From the NCBI RefSeq assembly GCF_014595955.1, contig NZ_JABVCF010000005.1, forward strand, positions 186,001 to 250,000: a stretch of 64,000 bases of DNA, written 5' to 3'. Positions 35,731 to 46,476 of this stretch are shown here, piece after piece (within the stretch, counting starts at the first letter, position 1; every line of letters starts with the position of its first letter). The notes below the pieces were generated by a model, which was given only the letters and a program-made list of their open reading frames with translations, made no database searches and was not told the DNA's origin. This stretch comes from Pseudaminobacter soli (ex Zhang et al. 2022). GTDB lineage: Bacteria > Pseudomonadota > Alphaproteobacteria > Rhizobiales > Rhizobiaceae. Both the position numbers and the translations under genes were made by a program.

Positions 35731-35805
35731 GGAGCCGGCCCGGGGACGGGCCGGCTCCTGAACCCGGTCGTTGGGGACGGGGAGGGGGACTCGACCGGGT
35801 TTTTC
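35731..35805 (+). terminator. Two stacked hairpins after carbonic anhydrase gene
   Basis: ggagccggccc (35731-35741) with gggccggctcc (35748-35758), then aacccggtcg (35761-35770) with cgaccgggtt (35792-35801) followed by ttttcc. Both stems are perfect. The second has a T tract on the plus strand and probably ends the gene at 35715; it lies between convergent genes. Confidence 0.8.
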
Positions 35806-35814
35806 CACGGTCCG

Positions 35815-36420
35815 CTACTTCACGCTAGCGACCGCATCGGCGCGGCCGTCATTGATCTTGATCCAAACGCCGGAATGCAGTTCCGACTGTCGCTTCAGAT
35901 AGGTGTAGGCTGTCTGCTCCCAGGAGAGAATTCGCGGCTCGAGGTTGTCGAGTATGAAGTCGCCGAGGCTGGTGCGCATCGTCAGGACCGCATGACCGTC
36001 GCCATTTGGTTGGCGCACAACCGTCATCAGTAGGTCTCCGGCGGGGACGCCCAACGCCATCAGTTGGCGACGCTTCTCGAGCGCATAGTCCTCGCAGTCC
36101 CCGGCGCCGTCCGGATAGGACCAGACTTCCTCGCGCCCCCACAGTTCCATGTCGGTCATCGGCATGACTGACGTGTTTACCGCGTTGTTGATCTTGACCA
36201 TCGCCGACCAGAGTTGGCGGGTCAGTTCCACCGGTGACTGCCGCGGCGTCTTCTGCTGGCACTCCTGCTTGTACGTCTGGCAGAACTCGTAGTGCCCTAT
36301 CGGTTGCGTGGTGCGTCCACCCGTCTTCATGAATGAACCGGCCGATTCCGCCGGCGTAGCCAAGCCCCACACGGCGATCAGCGCCGCCGCGAGCAGCGGT
36401 GCCCTCTTCCAAAGTCCCAT
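35815..36420 (-). CDS. Transglutaminase-like cysteine protease (BTLCP family)
   Basis: 201-residue exported protein: signal peptide to about residue 26, then the bacterial transglutaminase-like Cys protease fold with triad C109 (GAGDCEDYA), H143 (GDGHAVL) and D158 (DFILDNLEP). Founding member LapG cleaves a surface adhesin when c-di-GMP is low; here no adhesin gene is adjacent. GGGGAGA precedes the ATG. A tandem PilZ protein is coded next door, a possible c-di-GMP link. Confidence 0.9.
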   Translation of the reverse strand: MGLWKRAPLLAAALIAVWGLATPAESAGSFMKTGGRTTQPIGHYEFCQTYKQECQQKTPRQSPVELTRQLWSAMVKINNAVNTSVMPMTDMELWGREEVWSYPDGAGDCEDYALEKRRQLMALGVPAGDLLMTVVRQPNGDGHAVLTMRTSLGDFILDNLEPRILSWEQTAYTYLKRQSELHSGVWIKINDGRADAVASVK

Positions 36421-36783
36421 GTGATCGTCTCCCCGTTCGAGGGGACAATGACAGGCTCGGATTTATTTCACGCAAAGCACTGTAGTAGAACTTGGCTCAA
36501 AGTTTTGGAGGATAAGAATAAGTTGCGATCTATATTTGAGGAAAATTCGATGCAGAATTAAATAAAATTCGAATTATCCGATCGCAGAGGTCGCGGCCAT
36601 CTCCCAATCCAAGTCGCGTGGCGAACGCAGTTCGCGCCCATTGCGGACGCCGATGCCTGGTTCCCGATGAGGTGACAAGGTGCGAATGACCCGCCGAGCC
36701 TCGTCAGGCCCTACCGGTCGGGTCGTCTATTTGGGGAGATGTCTCCGGCTTGTCGCGCCGAGGCGATCGATTCAGGTCCTGAG
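36421..36783. other. Intergenic gap with AT-rich stretch, no gene seen
   Basis: 363 bp between the BTLCP and PilZ genes, both read leftward. Bases about 36475-36580 are unusually AT-rich for this chromosome (tatatttgagg, aattaaataaaattcgaatta). This is probably the promoter region of the BTLCP gene. I see no ORF with a ribosome site and no clear terminator. Confidence 0.5.
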
Positions 36784-37401
36784 CTATTCGCCGCTGAACT
36801 CGCTTTCCAGCGTGTCCGAGCGCTGCAGCACGGCGAACTCGATCGCGATGCCATCCTCGAAGTGCCGGACGACCTGGCCGCGCATCGTACCCAGAACGAT
36901 GTGCACTCCGATGGCCGGCTTCACGTCGATCTCGACCGCCGCGCCCGAGAGCGACAGGTCGATGATCCTGCACTGATACTGCCGTCCGTCCGTCAGTTGC
37001 AGGGTGGTCAGTGGATTGCGCGGCGCGACGCGTTCGTGGCGGCGATCCTCCGGGAGATCGAGTTCGTGCTTGTTCGCCAGCCAGGTGAGTTGCGCGGCCA
37101 GCTTGTCCTTCTTGCGGTCGGACGCGATGATGGTCATCGCGAAGCCGTCATCCAAGGTGCGTGTCACGACGCCCTCGATGCGGCCGATGTGATCGATATA
37201 GGCGATCACCTTCTCCCCGGGCAGACCGATCCTGTCTGCGCGTAAAGCCGCATTGCCAGGCGACATGTCGATCACCTGGCAGGGATGCTCGGTTCGGTCT
37301 TCGAGCATGAAGCGGCCGTAGATCTTCACGCGCACGCGCTGAAAATTGCGGCGTTCCGCCCTCGATTGCGATTGGTCGATTGCCGTCGCCCTGATCACCA
37401 T
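36784..37401 (-). CDS. Tandem PilZ domain protein
   Basis: 205 residues with two PilZ modules. First: R18-x3-R22 followed by D45-M-S47, but Asn50 where a Gly is usual. Second: R120-x3-R124 and D148-x-S150-x-x-G153, the full c-di-GMP-binding pattern. No enzymatic domain is attached, so it is probably a c-di-GMP receptor or adaptor. GGAG lies 5 bases before the ATG. A CtrA-like box is 69 bp upstream. Confidence 0.9.
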   Translation of the reverse strand: MVIRATAIDQSQSRAERRNFQRVRVKIYGRFMLEDRTEHPCQVIDMSPGNAALRADRIGLPGEKVIAYIDHIGRIEGVVTRTLDDGFAMTIIASDRKKDKLAAQLTWLANKHELDLPEDRRHERVAPRNPLTTLQLTDGRQYQCRIIDLSLSGAAVEIDVKPAIGVHIVLGTMRGQVVRHFEDGIAIEFAVLQRSDTLESEFSGE

Positions 37402-37469
37402 ATGGCTCCGCCAGATGCAGGATGTGCGAGAGTCCTGCTATACCGACTGCCTGAATAATCTGCGCCGGG

Positions 37470-37484
37470 TTAACGACCGGTAAG
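37470..37484. promoter_or_regulatory. CtrA-like box TTAA-N7-TAAG upstream of PilZ gene
   Basis: ttaa, seven bases cgaccgg, taag, in the 112-bp gap upstream of the leftward PilZ gene. Same aacgnccggtaa core as at 23979 and 35070. Confidence 0.4.
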
Positions 37485-37513
37485 AACTCGAGCGTGATTG
37501 TTCACTATTGTGA

Positions 37514-38146
37514 TCATCCAGCGCGACCTCCGGGCAGAACCACGAGATGGCGGATGCGGCGGGCGCCGTCGCGGACGAGGTCGGGCATCTGCGGCGGAAG
37601 TTTCACCGGGTTGGTTTCGGGCTGCGCCGCGCGGCTCTTCAGAAGAAAGGGTTCCCGGTCGGGATCGACGACCCGCACTGTCTGGAGCGTAGCTTCGGTG
37701 ATGGGGTCCGCACCGAGCCAGAACGGCTTGGTCTCCGGAGAGATGATCCCCAGGGCGCGCCGATTCTCCTCGCCACCTTCCAGCGGCAAGAGCAGCAGTT
37801 CGAGCGGGAGCGACCGGTTCGAGCGCGTAAGCCCCTGATATGCGACGACGAGTACAGTTTTGTCCTGGAACACGCCGCTCACCAGGCGAGACATCATCTG
37901 GCAGTCCTTGTCACGCCACAAGGAGGAGAAGGCGAATCCCTTCAATTCGCGTCCATAGATCGCGCAGAGGCGCGTCCCCGCCAGTCTGAACACCGCCTCG
38001 CCGCGCGAGTCGCTCTCGAGGATAAAGGTGTCGCCCAGATGCGCCTTGATGTCCGCCGGCTCGACCTCGGTGCGCTTCGGCGCCGGACGTCCATCGCGCA
38101 GACGGTTCCAATAATGGAACAGATTGACGGATCCTTCCCGTTTCAT
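37514..38146 (-). CDS. PAS_5 domain protein
   Basis: 210 residues. N-terminal NLFHYWNRLRDGRPAPKRTE followed by DIKAHLGDTFILE and LAGTRLCAIYGRELKG matches the proteobacterial PAS_5 domain (about residues 10-150). No output domain is fused; the tail from residue 170 is Pro/Arg-rich. Proteins of this kind are common in rhizobia, function unknown. GAGGAC lies before the ATG. Read in the same direction as the PilZ gene, with about 112 bp between. Confidence 0.85.
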   Translation of the reverse strand: MKREGSVNLFHYWNRLRDGRPAPKRTEVEPADIKAHLGDTFILESDSRGEAVFRLAGTRLCAIYGRELKGFAFSSLWRDKDCQMMSRLVSGVFQDKTVLVVAYQGLTRSNRSLPLELLLLPLEGGEENRRALGIISPETKPFWLGADPITEATLQTVRVVDPDREPFLLKSRAAQPETNPVKLPPQMPDLVRDGARRIRHLVVLPGGRAG

Positions 38147-38512
38147 GTCGTCCTCACCCCGGTTCGGGCTGTTTTCTGTTTCAGGGTCGGACGGTTAGGC
38201 GCCGTTCGTCCCTCTGAGGCTGCGTGTTGCAGGGGACGTGCCAGATGGGAGACAGCGGTGCCGGGCGCGGTTAAGGTTAATTTTCGGTTGAGATTGCCCC
38301 TTCAAATTGAAACTGGCATTGATGATCCCAGAGGCGCGGCAGTGCCGGGCCTCCAGTCAAAAATTATAAGAGTCTACAGGGAGAGCGGGGACTCGACCGG
38401 CCGTTCAGGAGCGATCCTGAACGGCCTTTCTATTTTCGAACCTGAGCCGTGAAGAGGAGAGCGTCCAGCACCCGTCCTGCAGGCAGGTTCTGCTGCCGTG
38501 AGTAACCGCGAA
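38147..38512. other. 366-bp gap, possible small RNA region
   Basis: No protein gene seen between the PAS_5 and YbhN-type genes, both leftward. The plus strand carries a strong intrinsic terminator at 38399-38436 with no plus-strand gene before it. A tataag-like box lies near 38366. These suggest a short plus-strand transcript, but no promoter is convincing. Confidence 0.4.
38399..38436 (+). terminator. Strong intrinsic terminator with no upstream gene
   Basis: ggccgttcagga (38399-38410) pairs perfectly with tcctgaacggcc (38415-38426), tetraloop gcga, then tttctatttt. The 12-bp stem and T tract are textbook for the plus strand. Both neighbours are read on the minus strand. Confidence 0.85.
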
Positions 38513-39439
38513 CTACCGGCGCGCCCACTGGGACCGTTCGAACGCAAGCACGGCAAAGATCGCCAGTATCAGCGGAACGATCAGATAGAAGAGCCGGAAC
38601 ACAAGCAAGGCGGCCAGGACCGCCACGGGATCCATGTTGGGCAGGCCGTGCAGGAACACCAGTTCCAGGACGCCGAGACCGCCGGGCGCATGTGAGATGA
38701 GCGCAGCGCTGAAGGAGACCAGGAACACTCCGAGAATGACCAGAAACCCGGGATTTCCCGCCTCGGGCAGGGCGAAATAGATGATCCCGGCGGCACCTAT
38801 GAGCTCTATCGGGCCAATGACGAGCTGACGAAGCACGATCGGCAGGCGCGGATAGTGGATGGTGAAACGGCCGATCTTGACCGCCCTGAGCTGCAGCCAA
38901 CTCCCAAAGACGTAGAGAAGAATCAGCAGAAGGATCACCACTCCCGTCACCCTCGTGGCCCCAACCGGCAGAAAATCGACGAACCCGTCGAACACTTCCG
39001 GTTCGAGGATCAGCAGGAACGAGCCGAGCAGGGCGACACCGAACGCAAAGGTGAAGGAGCACAGGGCGACCAGCACTCCGACCTCGTGCGCCGATAGCCC
39101 TTGGGAGGCATATGCCCGGTAGCGGATCACCGCCCCTGACAGGACGGAACCACCGATATTGTGCGACAGCGCATAGGTGGTGAAGGAACTGACGGTGATG
39201 AAAAAGAACGAGACCTTGCGGCCAACGTGGAGGAGCGCGATGTGGTCGTAGCCGGCAAGAGCCGCATAGGCGACGATCGAGCTGGCGGCGGATAAAAGCC
39301 AGGCGTGAAGCGGAATGGCGCTGATGCCGTCGCCCAACTCCTCCAGGGAAATACCGCGCAGCTCTTTGTACAGGAGCCATATCGATAGGGCGACCGCGCA
39401 GAGCCCGATCGCCGGCCAGAAATAGCTCTTAAATTTCAT
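38513..39439 (-). CDS. YbhN / lysylphosphatidylglycerol-synthase-TM family protein
   Basis: 308-residue integral membrane protein with seven or eight hydrophobic helices. Pattern FTTYALSHNIGGSVLSGAV and the later SHAPGGLGVLELVFL are typical of the flippase-like domain found in MprF and YbhN. No aminoacyl-transferase domain is attached, so it probably handles a lipid but does not itself make lysyl-phosphatidylglycerol. GGGG precedes the ATG. Divergent from the ppx/gppA gene. Confidence 0.87.
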   Translation of the reverse strand: MKFKSYFWPAIGLCAVALSIWLLYKELRGISLEELGDGISAIPLHAWLLSAASSIVAYAALAGYDHIALLHVGRKVSFFFITVSSFTTYALSHNIGGSVLSGAVIRYRAYASQGLSAHEVGVLVALCSFTFAFGVALLGSFLLILEPEVFDGFVDFLPVGATRVTGVVILLLILLYVFGSWLQLRAVKIGRFTIHYPRLPIVLRQLVIGPIELIGAAGIIYFALPEAGNPGFLVILGVFLVSFSAALISHAPGGLGVLELVFLHGLPNMDPVAVLAALLVFRLFYLIVPLILAIFAVLAFERSQWARR

Positions 39440-39647
39440 TCGCCCCTGTCATCGCTTGGAGATGCGCCTCGACCGAGTGCTGGACCGATCGCTGCCACAA
39501 TATGGCCCAAGAGTCGCTCCCCGCAACCCATTGCGACAATCGAATTTGACCCTCTTGGTGATGGCCCCCCCTGCTGTTATTGTCTGCTCAACGCAAGATA
39601 GAGGCCCGCAGCGTCCTTCGGGTGCGCGCGGCGCCGGAAGGAACAAC

Positions 39648-41021
39648 GTGGAAGACCCTGAAGCCGGCGCGCCAGCGCGGGAAGGAGGGGGGTCTGAAGG
39701 CTCTCGGGCGCGATTCGGCGCTCGAGGTCGGGTGCAGCGCCAAAGGCCGAAGCCGGGCGGGCGTTCACCTGAGATTGTCCGTCATGGACAAGCCGAAGAC
39801 GCCCCGGCACCTGCCAAGAAGAGCAGGAAACGGCGGAAAAATCGTCGCGAACGCAAGGTGTTCGCGCGCGATTCTCAAACATCTATTGAAGCTGTTGCGG
39901 CTCGCGCGGAACCGGTTGCGTCGAGACCTGTCACGCCAAGTGATCAGGCGCCGGGGAAGATGAACGGGATTTCTCCCGTTGCTCCCGAGCTTCCGCCAAT
40001 CGCAACCAATCGGGATGAACCTGCCTTTGCCGCGCTCGACCTCGGCACCAATAACTGCCGCCTCCTGGTCGCATTGCCGAGCCGTCCAGGACATTTTCGT
40101 GTGATCGATGCGTACTCGCGGATCGTCCGGCTTGGCGAGGGTCTGACGGCCACGGGACGGCTGAACGAGTTAGCGATGGACAGGGCCGTAGAGGCCCTGA
40201 GGATCTGCAACGACAAGTTGAAGGGGAGGGCTATCCGTGCCGCGCGCCTGGTCGCCACCGAAGCCTGTCGCTCGGCCGCAAACGGACGCGAATTCCTGCA
40301 GCGCGTGCGGCGGGAAGCAGGCATCGAGTTGGAGATCATCGACCGACGCACCGAAGCACGGCTGGCGGTGTCGGGATGTGGCCCCCTTGTGGAGCGCGGC
40401 ACCGATGCGGTGGTGCTGTTCGACATCGGCGGCGGGTCGTCGGAGATCGCGCTTATCGATGTGTCCCGCCATCGTTCACCCAGGCTCGCAAACCACATCG
40501 TTTCGTGGACGTCGCTGCCGGTCGGCGTGGTCTCGCTTGCCGAACGCTATGGCGGCCGCGAAGTGACGCCGGCGATCTTCTCTGCGATGGTCTCGGAAGT
40601 AAGGGAGATGATTCAGGCCTTCGAGGGCCGCCATCGGCTCAGGCATCTCGTTGCCGGTGGGCGCTTCCATCTTCTCGGGACCTCTGGGACGGTCACCACC
40701 CTGGCGGGTGTGCATCTCGGACTGGAGCGCTATGATCGGCGCAGGGTCGACGGCCTCTGGCTGGAGAGCGATCACGTCGACCATATGATCTCCACCCTCT
40801 TGAACTGGGACTTTAGTCAGCGCGTCGCCAGTCCCTGCATCGGCGCCGATCGTGCCGATCTGGTGCTGGCCGGCTGCGCGATACTGGAGGCGATCCGCGC
40901 CCAGTGGCCGGCGCCGCGGCTGCGGGTGGCCGACCGGGGCCTGCGCGAAGGGATTTTGAGCGAACTCATGGCCGATCAGGGTGTTTGGCGGCGCAGTGTA
41001 GCCATAGGAGCCAGGCCGTGA
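39648..41021 (+). CDS. Ppx/GppA family phosphatase with basic N-terminal extension
   Basis: Exopolyphosphatase / pppGpp phosphohydrolase family. I start at GTG 39648 with GGAAGGA upstream, giving 457 residues. The first about 125 are low complexity and strongly basic ([14 protein letters not shown]), then an ASKHA-fold with [29 protein letters not shown] and [12 protein letters not shown]. Shorter than the E. coli enzymes at the C-terminus, typical of rhizobia. Its TGA overlaps the GTG of rlmE, so the two are coupled. Whether it acts on polyphosphate or pppGpp is unknown. Confidence 0.88.
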   Translation: MEDPEAGAPAREGGGSEGSRARFGARGRVQRQRPKPGGRSPEIVRHGQAEDAPAPAKKSRKRRKNRRERKVFARDSQTSIEAVAARAEPVASRPVTPSDQAPGKMNGISPVAPELPPIATNRDEPAFAALDLGTNNCRLLVALPSRPGHFRVIDAYSRIVRLGEGLTATGRLNELAMDRAVEALRICNDKLKGRAIRAARLVATEACRSAANGREFLQRVRREAGIELEIIDRRTEARLAVSGCGPLVERGTDAVVLFDIGGGSSEIALIDVSRHRSPRLANHIVSWTSLPVGVVSLAERYGGREVTPAIFSAMVSEVREMIQAFEGRHRLRHLVAGGRFHLLGTSGTVTTLAGVHLGLERYDRRRVDGLWLESDHVDHMISTLLNWDFSQRVASPCIGADRADLVLAGCAILEAIRAQWPAPRLRVADRGLREGILSELMADQGVWRRSVAIGARP

Positions 41022-41725
41022 GCAACAAGTCCGGCAAGTCCGGCCCGGCCGCCGGCCGGGTCCTCAAGATGCGCATCAAGAAGAAGAGCGGCTTGAAGGA
41101 GTCTTCGCGGCGCTGGCTCGAGCGCCACATGAACGACCCCTATGTGCAGCGTTCTAGGGCGGAAGGCTACCGCTCTCGGGCGGCCTACAAGCTGTTGGAG
41201 ATCGACGAGAAGTACAAGTTGCTCGGGCCGGGCAAGCGTGTGATCGACCTCGGCGCCGCTCCCGGCGGATGGTGCCAGATCGCCGCCGCAAAGACGCACT
41301 CGACTGACCAGCATCCGCTCGTCGTCGGCATCGACTATCTGGAGATCGACCCGATTCCGGGCGTCGTTCTGCTCCAGATGGATTTTCTGGACGATGCGGC
41401 ACCGGAACGGCTCATGGAATCTCTCGGGGGCGAACCCGATCTCGTGCTGTCGGACATGGCCGCACCGACGACGGGGCACAGGCGCACCGATCACCTGCGG
41501 ACCATGCATCTCTGCGAGGTGGCGGCCGACTTCGCGATCTCCGTGCTGAGGCCCGGAGGCCATTTCCTTGCAAAGACCTTTCAGGGCGGAACCGAGACGG
41601 ACCTACTGGCGCGCCTGAAGCAGCATTTCCGCTCCGTGCATCACGTGAAGCCGCCGGCCTCCCGAGACGAATCGGTGGAGCTCTACCTGCTGGCGCGCGA
41701 CTTCAAGGGTCGTGCGCCCGGCTGA
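41018..41725 (+). CDS. rlmE: 23S rRNA 2'-O-methyltransferase RlmE (FtsJ)
   Basis: Methylates U2552 in 23S rRNA. 235 residues: basic N-terminal tail ([16 protein letters not shown]), then [23 protein letters not shown] motif [13 protein letters not shown], the catalytic Asp in [23 protein letters not shown] and the FLAKTFQGG lysine. GTG start overlaps the ppx/gppA stop (GTGA), with AGGAG in the end of that gene. Its 3' end overlaps the convergent MFS gene by 23 bp. Confidence 0.95.
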   Translation: MSNKSGKSGPAAGRVLKMRIKKKSGLKESSRRWLERHMNDPYVQRSRAEGYRSRAAYKLLEIDEKYKLLGPGKRVIDLGAAPGGWCQIAAAKTHSTDQHPLVVGIDYLEIDPIPGVVLLQMDFLDDAAPERLMESLGGEPDLVLSDMAAPTTGHRRTDHLRTMHLCEVAADFAISVLRPGGHFLAKTFQGGTETDLLARLKQHFRSVHHVKPPASRDESVELYLLARDFKGRAPG

Positions 41726-43184
41726 TCTTCACTTCGGCGCCGCTCTCTTCCTGCAATCCCGCACGGCGATGCCCGGATACGGTCCTGCCGACCTCTCCAG
41801 ACATCAGCAAGAACGGCACGGCTGAACTTGCCGCGATCGCGGCAACGATGAAAAACGCAGAGGAGAAGTCGTCGACGCTCAGCCCGCCCGTCTGCAAGTG
41901 CGCCTCTATCTCCAGGATGCCACCGCCGATCGCGACACCCACTGCGACGCTGATCTGCTGGAACACGGCTGCAATCGCGGCCGCCTGACTGGCCTGGCGG
42001 TCATCGATGTCGGCAAAGACGAGCGCGTTGGTGGCCGTAAAGAACAAAGACCGCAGGAAGCCCGCGGCGACCAGCACCGCGAGGATCACAGGCACGGGAG
42101 CCTGCGCGGTGAACGACCCATTGGCCGCGACAATTAGCGATGCCATGAGACCCGAGCAGATAAGCACGTTGCGGAAGCCGCCCAGCCGAAGAACCGTCTT
42201 GGCTATGAATTTCATGCCGATCGCGCCGAACGCCGTGGCGAAGGTCAGCATGCCGGACTGGAACGGCGTCATGCCGAAACCGAGTTGCAGCATCAGCGGC
42301 AGAAGGAAGGGCACCGCGCCATTGCCGACGCGAAAGAGCGAGCCGCCGAGGACCGCTGATCGAAAGCCGGCGCTCTTGAACAATCGCAGGTCCAGGATAG
42401 GGAAGCGTGCTCGTGCGGCGTGCCGCGCATAAAGAAGTGCTGCCACCAAACCCGCTGCCAGCGTGACCGCGCCGATCGAGGGAGGCAGTGCCGGCAGGCT
42501 GATGACCGAGAGCCCGAACACCACGCCGGATGCCGCGATTCCGGAGAGCAGGAACCCCCGGACGTCGAGCGGCGGCGCACCGGACACCTCCACGTTCGGC
42601 AGGAAGTGGCCGGCGAGCCAGATGCCGGCCAGGCCGATCGGCACGTTGATCAGGAAGATCCAGTGCCAGGTGAAGTAGGTGGTGATGAAACCGCCGATGG
42701 GCGGCCCGACAAGGGGGCCGATGAGCCCCGGAACGGTCAGCCACGCCATCGCGCCGACCAGGTCGTCGCGCGGTGTTGCCCTGACGAGCACCAGCCGCGC
42801 CAGTGGCGTCATCATCGCTCCGCCTATGCCTTGCAGTGTGCGTGAGGCGACGAAGGCAAGCAGCGATCCGGATATGGCACAGGCTATGGAGCCCAGGACG
42901 AACACGGCGATGGCCGCCCGGAACACATGCTTGGCCCCGAAACGGTCGGCCATCCATCCGCTGATCGGAATGAACACAGCGAGCGCAACCAGATAGGAAG
43001 TAAGCGCCAGCTTCAGCGCGATCGCGCTAGTGCCGATGTCCGCTGCAATCGCGGGCAGCGAGGTCGAGATCACGGTCGAATCCATGTTCTCCATGAACAG
43101 TGCGACCGCGAGAATGAGCGGGACAGTGCGTTGCAATTGGTTGGCTCGTGTAAGGTGCGCCGCCGCTTTCGCGCCATGCTTCAA
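41703..43184 (-). CDS. MFS transporter, DHA2 drug:H+ antiporter type
   Basis: About 493 residues with many hydrophobic helices; early motif [17 protein letters not shown] and [18 protein letters not shown] (motif A) are typical of DHA2 exporters. The start is uncertain: no ATG lies before the first helix, and TTG 43184 (or 43190 or 43136) is the probable site. Open frame upstream continues into non-coding-like sequence. Divergent from a metallo-beta-lactamase gene across about 120 bp. Confidence 0.85.
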   Translation of the reverse strand: MKHGAKAAAHLTRANQLQRTVPLILAVALFMENMDSTVISTSLPAIAADIGTSAIALKLALTSYLVALAVFIPISGWMADRFGAKHVFRAAIAVFVLGSIACAISGSLLAFVASRTLQGIGGAMMTPLARLVLVRATPRDDLVGAMAWLTVPGLIGPLVGPPIGGFITTYFTWHWIFLINVPIGLAGIWLAGHFLPNVEVSGAPPLDVRGFLLSGIAASGVVFGLSVISLPALPPSIGAVTLAAGLVAALLYARHAARARFPILDLRLFKSAGFRSAVLGGSLFRVGNGAVPFLLPLMLQLGFGMTPFQSGMLTFATAFGAIGMKFIAKTVLRLGGFRNVLICSGLMASLIVAANGSFTAQAPVPVILAVLVAAGFLRSLFFTATNALVFADIDDRQASQAAAIAAVFQQISVAVGVAIGGGILEIEAHLQTGGLSVDDFSSAFFIVAAIAASSAVPFLLMSGEVGRTVSGHRRAGLQEESGAEVKISRAHDP

Positions 43185-43307
43185 GCACAACTCGCTGTGC
43201 CCTGCTCGCCGCAATGGCTCTACCTCACGTTGATGTGAAGAGGAGCCACGCAAGTACCTGCATACATATGTCGTTGTTTTGGCGACAGAGAGAGGAGCAA
43301 ACACCCT

Positions 43308-44288
43308 ATGACAGTTGATGTGAACCGACGAGCAGTCCTCGGAGCCGCTGCGCTGGCTAGTGCCTCGTTGGCGCTTCCCCAGATCATGGTTCGAGCCGCG
43401 AGTGCGGCCGTGCCGATTGCCGATGCCCAGAATTCCGGATTCAACCGCTTCAAGTTTGGCGAATTTCAGGTCACGACGATTCTCGACGGTTTGCGACCAG
43501 GGGACGGTCCGCACCCGATCTTCGGCCAGAACCAGTCCGCCGAAGCGGTTGCGGAACTCATGGAGGCGAACCTGCTGCCCACGAACAAGTTCGTGAACAG
43601 CTTCACGCCCATCCTCGTCAACACCGGTTCAGAACTGATTCTTTTCGATACGGGGCTCGGCGCTGGCGCGCGCGAGAACGGCATGGGCCAACTCGCCAGC
43701 CGAATGGCGGCTTCGGGCTACAAGCCGGAAGATGTGACGGTCGTCGTCATCTCGCACATGCATGGCGACCACATTGGCGGGCTGATGGAAAACGGCGCGC
43801 CGGCCTTCGCCAATGCCCGCTACGTCATGGGCCAGGCCGAATATGACTTCTGGACGGCGCCCGAGCGCATGTCCGGACCCACCGTGGGCGGCGCCAAGGC
43901 AGTGGCCGCCAACGTCAAGCCCCTGGCAGAGAAGACGACATTCGTCGGCGACGGCGGCGAGGTCGTGTCCGGCCTAGGAGCGATGCTGGCTGCAGGCCAC
44001 ACTCCGGGCCATCTGATCTTCACGGTCGAGTCGGGCGGCAAGACCCTGGTTCTCACTGCCGACACCGCCAACCACTACGTCGCCTCGCTGCAGCGTCCGG
44101 ACTGGCATGTGCAGTTCGACGCCGACAAGGACATGGCCGCCGCGACCCGCCGGAAGGTGTTTGACATGATCGCGACCGACCGGCTCCCCTTCATCGGCTA
44201 TCACATGCCGTTCCCGGCGGTCGGCTATGTAGAGAAGCTGGAGACCGGCTACCGCTACGTGCCGGAGACATATCAGCTCGATCTATAG
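43308..44288 (+). CDS. Tat-exported metallo-beta-lactamase-fold hydrolase
   Basis: 326 residues. N-terminal NRRAVLGAAALASASLALP looks like a twin-arginine signal. The core has the metal motif H150-x-H152-x-D154-H155 in SHMHGDHIGG, plus later His in AGHTPGHL and an Asp in TADTANHY. Resembles exported members often annotated as MBL fold hydrolases or AHL-lactonase-like, but substrate is not evident. Good GAGAGGAG before the ATG. Confidence 0.9.
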   Translation: MTVDVNRRAVLGAAALASASLALPQIMVRAASAAVPIADAQNSGFNRFKFGEFQVTTILDGLRPGDGPHPIFGQNQSAEAVAELMEANLLPTNKFVNSFTPILVNTGSELILFDTGLGAGARENGMGQLASRMAASGYKPEDVTVVVISHMHGDHIGGLMENGAPAFANARYVMGQAEYDFWTAPERMSGPTVGGAKAVAANVKPLAEKTTFVGDGGEVVSGLGAMLAAGHTPGHLIFTVESGGKTLVLTADTANHYVASLQRPDWHVQFDADKDMAAATRRKVFDMIATDRLPFIGYHMPFPAVGYVEKLETGYRYVPETYQLDL

Positions 44289-44303
44289 GCAGTCGGGCCG
44301 GGA

Positions 44304-44318
44304 TGTGTCCTGGACACA
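44304..44318. promoter_or_regulatory. Perfect 15-bp palindrome between convergent genes
   Basis: tgtgtcc-t-ggacaca between the MBL stop (44288) and the osmC stop. Neither neighbour has its promoter here, so an operator role is unlikely; it may be part of a termination structure or a protein-binding site. Confidence 0.35.
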
Positions 44319-44339
44319 CGACCCAGGAATTGCGCGGGG

Positions 44340-44747
44340 TCATCCGGCCGACCAGATCGCGACCGGGATGCCTTGGCGCAGAGAATTGGCGACCGTGCAG
44401 ATTTCCTTTGCACGGTCGATCACCTTCTGATGATCGGCGCCGTCCAGAGCCTCGCATGAAACGGTCATCGCTGCCGAGGTAGCGATCAGCGGGCTGCCCT
44501 CGAGTGCGACGGAGACGCTGACGGCAATTTTCCCAAGGCCGATGCCCAACTCGGCCGCGGCATAGCGGAGGTCGTTGCAGAAGCAGCCGCCGATAGCGAA
44601 TGCCAGCAGTTGTGCGCCGTTAAAGCCCAGTCCCATGCCGCCGGCCCTTCCTTCAGGCCGGTCCACGATGATCGTGTGTGCGCCGGCCCAGCCCATCGCT
44701 GCCTGCGTGCCTTCCACGTTTCGCAGTTCGACGATCGTCGACACCAT
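44340..44747 (-). CDS. OsmC family protein
   Basis: 135-residue OsmC/Ohr-like protein. Conserved stretch GFNGAQLLAFAIGGCFCNDL carries the first Cys motif (GGCFCND). SPLIATSAAMTVSCEAL follows, containing a second conserved Cys, then the C-terminal helix DRAKEICTVANSLRQG. Members reduce peroxides or bind other ligands; Cys spacing here is of the OsmC type. Divergent from guaB by about 180 bp. ATG 44747 chosen from homology; an upstream frame extends to 44915. Confidence 0.87.
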   Translation of the reverse strand: MVSTIVELRNVEGTQAAMGWAGAHTIIVDRPEGRAGGMGLGFNGAQLLAFAIGGCFCNDLRYAAAELGIGLGKIAVSVSVALEGSPLIATSAAMTVSCEALDGADHQKVIDRAKEICTVANSLRQGIPVAIWSAG

Positions 44748-46427
<1,680 letters not shown>

Positions 46428-46447
46428 GCGCTGCTACTTGATCGGTG

Positions 46448-46476
46448 GCTAGCGTCGCGAAGAACGCGACGCTAGC
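46448..46476. terminator. Perfect 12-bp hairpin between guaB and rnd
   Basis: gctagcgtcgcg (46448-46459) pairs with cgcgacgctagc (46465-46476), loop aagaa. The rnd stop codon (46472-46474) lies inside the 3' arm. No T tract follows on either strand. Likely a shared transcript end for the convergent pair. Confidence 0.65.
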
